DNA from: an uncultured Clostridia bacterium
GTDB taxonomy: Bacteria; Bacillota; Clostridia; TANB77; CAG-508
DNA: 33,098 bases
NCBI GenBank assembly: GCA_944387535.1
Contig: CALXFI010000010.1
Location: forward strand, 1-33,098
Reading direction: 5' to 3'
Of this stretch, positions 31,060 to 33,098 are shown in pieces. Below the pieces are notes generated by a model. The model was not told the origin of the DNA and searched no databases. It saw only the letters and a list, made by a program, of their open reading frames with translations. Position 1 is the stretch's first letter. Each line of letters starts with the position of its first letter. The translations under genes and the position numbers were made by a program.

Positions 31060-33000
31060 TTATGCTCCTTTCTTTACTTCCTTTACCTTTTCATACTCAG
31101 GCAAATTCTTTTTCAACATTGCCATAATGGCTGTAGAAACAATAGCTCCTATTACAATAGCTAATAAATACTTAACAGGATGTCCAATAGTCGCTATTAC
31201 AAATATTCCTCCATGAGGTGCCATAAGTGTACAATTAAACAACATTGAAAGTGCTCCTGAAACTGCTGATCCAACAACAAATGCAGGGATAGTTCTTAGT
31301 GGGTCTGCTGATGCAAATGGTATTGCTCCTTCTGATATAAATGATAATCCCATAATATAATTTACATATGCTGCTTGTTTATCTTTCTTAGGAATTTTCT
31401 TTGGAAATGCTGTTGCTAAAAATGCAATAGCAAGTGGAGGTACCATTCCTCCTGCCATAACTGCTGCCATAATATCATATTGTCCTGATGCTAACATTCC
31501 TGTTCCAAATGTATATGCTGCTTTATTAATAGGTCCTCCCAAATCAACAGCCATCATTCCACCTAATATCAATCCTAATATTATTTTATTTGCACTACCC
31601 ATTGAAGATAAATAATTATTTATTGCTGTATTAAGTGCTCCTACATAAGGATTTATTAATAGCATAAATGCTCCAATAATTAGTATTCCAAATACAGGAT
31701 ATAAAAGAATTGTTTTTATACCTTCTATACTATCTGGCAAGTAACTACATAATTTCTTTAATCCTAGAACAATATATCCTCCCGCAAATCCTGCAATTAA
31801 AGCTCCTAAGAATCCAGAACTTACTAATGTAATATCACTATTTGTAAGTGAACTAAATGTCGTTCCTTGCACTGCTAAAATTCCACCAACAAATCCGACT
31901 GCTAAACCAGGTCTATCCGCAATGCTCATCGCAATATAACCTGCAAGAATATATAGCATTACATTAAATGCTGCATTACCTATTGTTTTAAAGAAAGCTG
32001 CAATTGGAGTATTCATACCAAAGTTTGCTGGATTAATTGAATAATCATCTAATAAAAATGAAATAGCAATTAAAATTCCTCCACCAACAACAAATGGCAA
32101 CATATGTGTAACACCATTCATTAAATGTTTATATATCTGGGTTCCTATTTTCTCTTTTCCTTCGTCATTATCTTCATTTACGTTTTTCGCACTTGAATGA
32201 TAAACTTTTGCATCTTGCGATAATACATGTTCAATTAGTTGTTTTGGTTTATTAATTCCGTCTGCTACTTTTGCTTTTACTAATTTTTTTCCATCAAATC
32301 TTGATAAATCAATTTTTGTATCTGCTGCAATAATTATTCCCTTTGCATTTTTAATATCTTCTTTTGTAAATTTATTTTTTACACCTGATGATCCGTGAGT
32401 TTCTACTTTCACTTTATGCCCTAGTTGTTCACCCATTTGTTCTAAAGCTTCTGCTGCCATATATGTATGGGCAATTCCTGTTGGACAACTTGTGATTGCT
32501 AAAATTTCATAACTGTCATTTTCATTTTTTTCTTCTCCTAGTTTTTCATTTTCAGCTTGGTCTATACATTTTAAGAATTCTTTTGGTGTTTTTGCATCAT
32601 ACAATGCTTGTCTAAAATTTGTATCCATTAATAGTGTAGACAACCTACTTAAAACCTCTAAATGTACATTATCTTCTGTATTTGGAGCTGCAATTAAAAA
32701 TAATAATTTTGCTGGACTTCCATCTAATGAAGCAAAATCCACTCCATCTGGAACTACCATTGCAGCTAATCCAGGTTTTGTTACTGCGTCTGTTTTACCA
32801 TGAGGAATGGCAATTCCTTCTCCAATTCCTGTTGTTCCTTCTTCTTCTCTTTTTAGTACTACTTTTTTGTACTCTTCTTTGTCCTTAATGTTTCCATTTT
32901 CCATCATTAAATCTACTAACTGGTCTATCGCTTCTTGTTTGCTATTTGGTTTTCCTTGTAACATGATGGATCTTTCACTAAGTAAATCTGTAATTTTCAT
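31060..33000 (-). CDS. fruA: Fructose-specific PTS permease, fused EIIA-EIIB-EIIC
   Basis: A 646-residue fused permease. EIIA (1-150) carries the phosphohistidine His67 in GIAIPHGKTDAV. EIIB (about 164-260) carries the phosphocysteine Cys172 in AITSCPTGIAHTYMAAEAL. EIIC (about 300-635) is a multi-spanning membrane domain with GVTHMLPFVVGGG, DLGGPINKAAYTFG and FISEGAIPFA. It imports fructose and delivers fructose 1-phosphate. The start is ATG at 33000 with AAAGGGG eight bases upstream; a TTG 17 codons further up is less likely. The usual partners, 1-phosphofructokinase and a DeoR-type repressor, are not downstream and would lie beyond the right edge if present. Confidence 0.94.
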   Translation of the reverse strand: MKITDLLSERSIMLQGKPNSKQEAIDQLVDLMMENGNIKDKEEYKKVVLKREEEGTTGIGEGIAIPHGKTDAVTKPGLAAMVVPDGVDFASLDGSPAKLLFLIAAPNTEDNVHLEVLSRLSTLLMDTNFRQALYDAKTPKEFLKCIDQAENEKLGEEKNENDSYEILAITSCPTGIAHTYMAAEALEQMGEQLGHKVKVETHGSSGVKNKFTKEDIKNAKGIIIAADTKIDLSRFDGKKLVKAKVADGINKPKQLIEHVLSQDAKVYHSSAKNVNEDNDEGKEKIGTQIYKHLMNGVTHMLPFVVGGGILIAISFLLDDYSINPANFGMNTPIAAFFKTIGNAAFNVMLYILAGYIAMSIADRPGLAVGFVGGILAVQGTTFSSLTNSDITLVSSGFLGALIAGFAGGYIVLGLKKLCSYLPDSIEGIKTILLYPVFGILIIGAFMLLINPYVGALNTAINNYLSSMGSANKIILGLILGGMMAVDLGGPINKAAYTFGTGMLASGQYDIMAAVMAGGMVPPLAIAFLATAFPKKIPKKDKQAAYVNYIMGLSFISEGAIPFASADPLRTIPAFVVGSAVSGALSMLFNCTLMAPHGGIFVIATIGHPVKYLLAIVIGAIVSTAIMAMLKKNLPEYEKVKEVKKGA

Positions 33001-33071
33001 TCTTTTACCCCTTTCTTTTGTAGGTAGTGTGAAAACTTTATAAGCTTCCAACTACTTTTTTGTTTATTTTT

Positions 33072-33087
33072 AGGTCTTTTTTGACCT
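33072..33087. promoter_or_regulatory. Small inverted repeat upstream of fruA
   Basis: Arms AGGTC and GACCT around six T, about 72 bases before the fruA start, within long A/T tracts. On plus it is followed by TTTTTG and could be a weak terminator; as a repeat it could also be an operator. The window ends just beyond it. Confidence 0.3.
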
Positions 33088-33098
33088 TTTTGTTTTTT

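Noticed and set aside
30570..31127. A 185-codon plus-strand open frame opposite ptsI and ptsH
   Set aside because: Both minus-strand genes carry all catalytic motifs; the plus frame has shadow composition and no start signals.

Overview
The window is strongly AT-rich, with short gaps, AGGAGG-type ribosome binding sites and nearly every gene on the minus strand. The gene content (SpoIIID-like regulator, SpoVK-like ATPase, candidate Spo0A boxes, pyruvate:ferredoxin oxidoreductase, small ferredoxin, sortase with thioester adhesin) points to an anaerobic, spore-forming, low-GC Clostridia-type Firmicute, possibly host-associated. Nothing in the window names a species. There is no phage or plasmid module, CRISPR array, rRNA or tRNA gene that I can see.

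Layout. 1-3000: the start of a spoIIID-like gene, then a two-gene cassette (tandem AAA+ ATPase plus a helical-repeat protein) bordered by REP-like palindromes, a 35-bp direct repeat and a decayed copy of the 3' end of the neighbouring membrane-protein gene. 3000-8100: CmpB-family membrane protein, tcdA, a convergent FAD-dependent oxidoreductase with a frameshifted tail, a cysteine desulfurase broken by a frameshift, and a patatin-like phospholipase. 8300-11500: WG-repeat membrane-anchored protein and a CNNM/CorC-type CBS protein. 11600-14100: dinD remnant, then a sortase and its thioester/Cna-B adhesin behind a good sigma-A promoter and tandem candidate 0A boxes. 14100-17560: two-component system and MscS channel. 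17580-20850: rpoD-dnaG macromolecular synthesis operon with mscS downstream and a sigma-H-like promoter upstream. 20850-24050: structured bidirectional terminator region, small alarmone synthetase, a short prolyl-tRNA synthetase, scpB. 24100-25430: small acidic and basic orphans and a YHYH/Ig-like surface protein with tandem 0A boxes. 25580-28820: por operon (gamma, delta, alpha, beta, ferredoxin). 29020-33000: fruA-ptsH-ptsI fructose PTS operon.

How it fits together. Energy metabolism is represented by PEP-dependent fructose uptake and ferredoxin-linked pyruvate oxidation. Sporulation-linked control is suggested at several unrelated loci: spoIIID, two tandem 0A-box promoters driving surface-protein genes, and a sigma-H-like promoter on the primase/sigma-factor operon. 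Signs of genome erosion or of assembly error recur: single-base frameshifts in three genes, an internally deleted dinD, and duplicated gene ends. The most unusual material is the family of GGGAC-core palindromes (four copies plus one variant), one pair of which forms a REPIN-like inverted doublet, and the rearranged AAA+/helical-repeat cassette they border.
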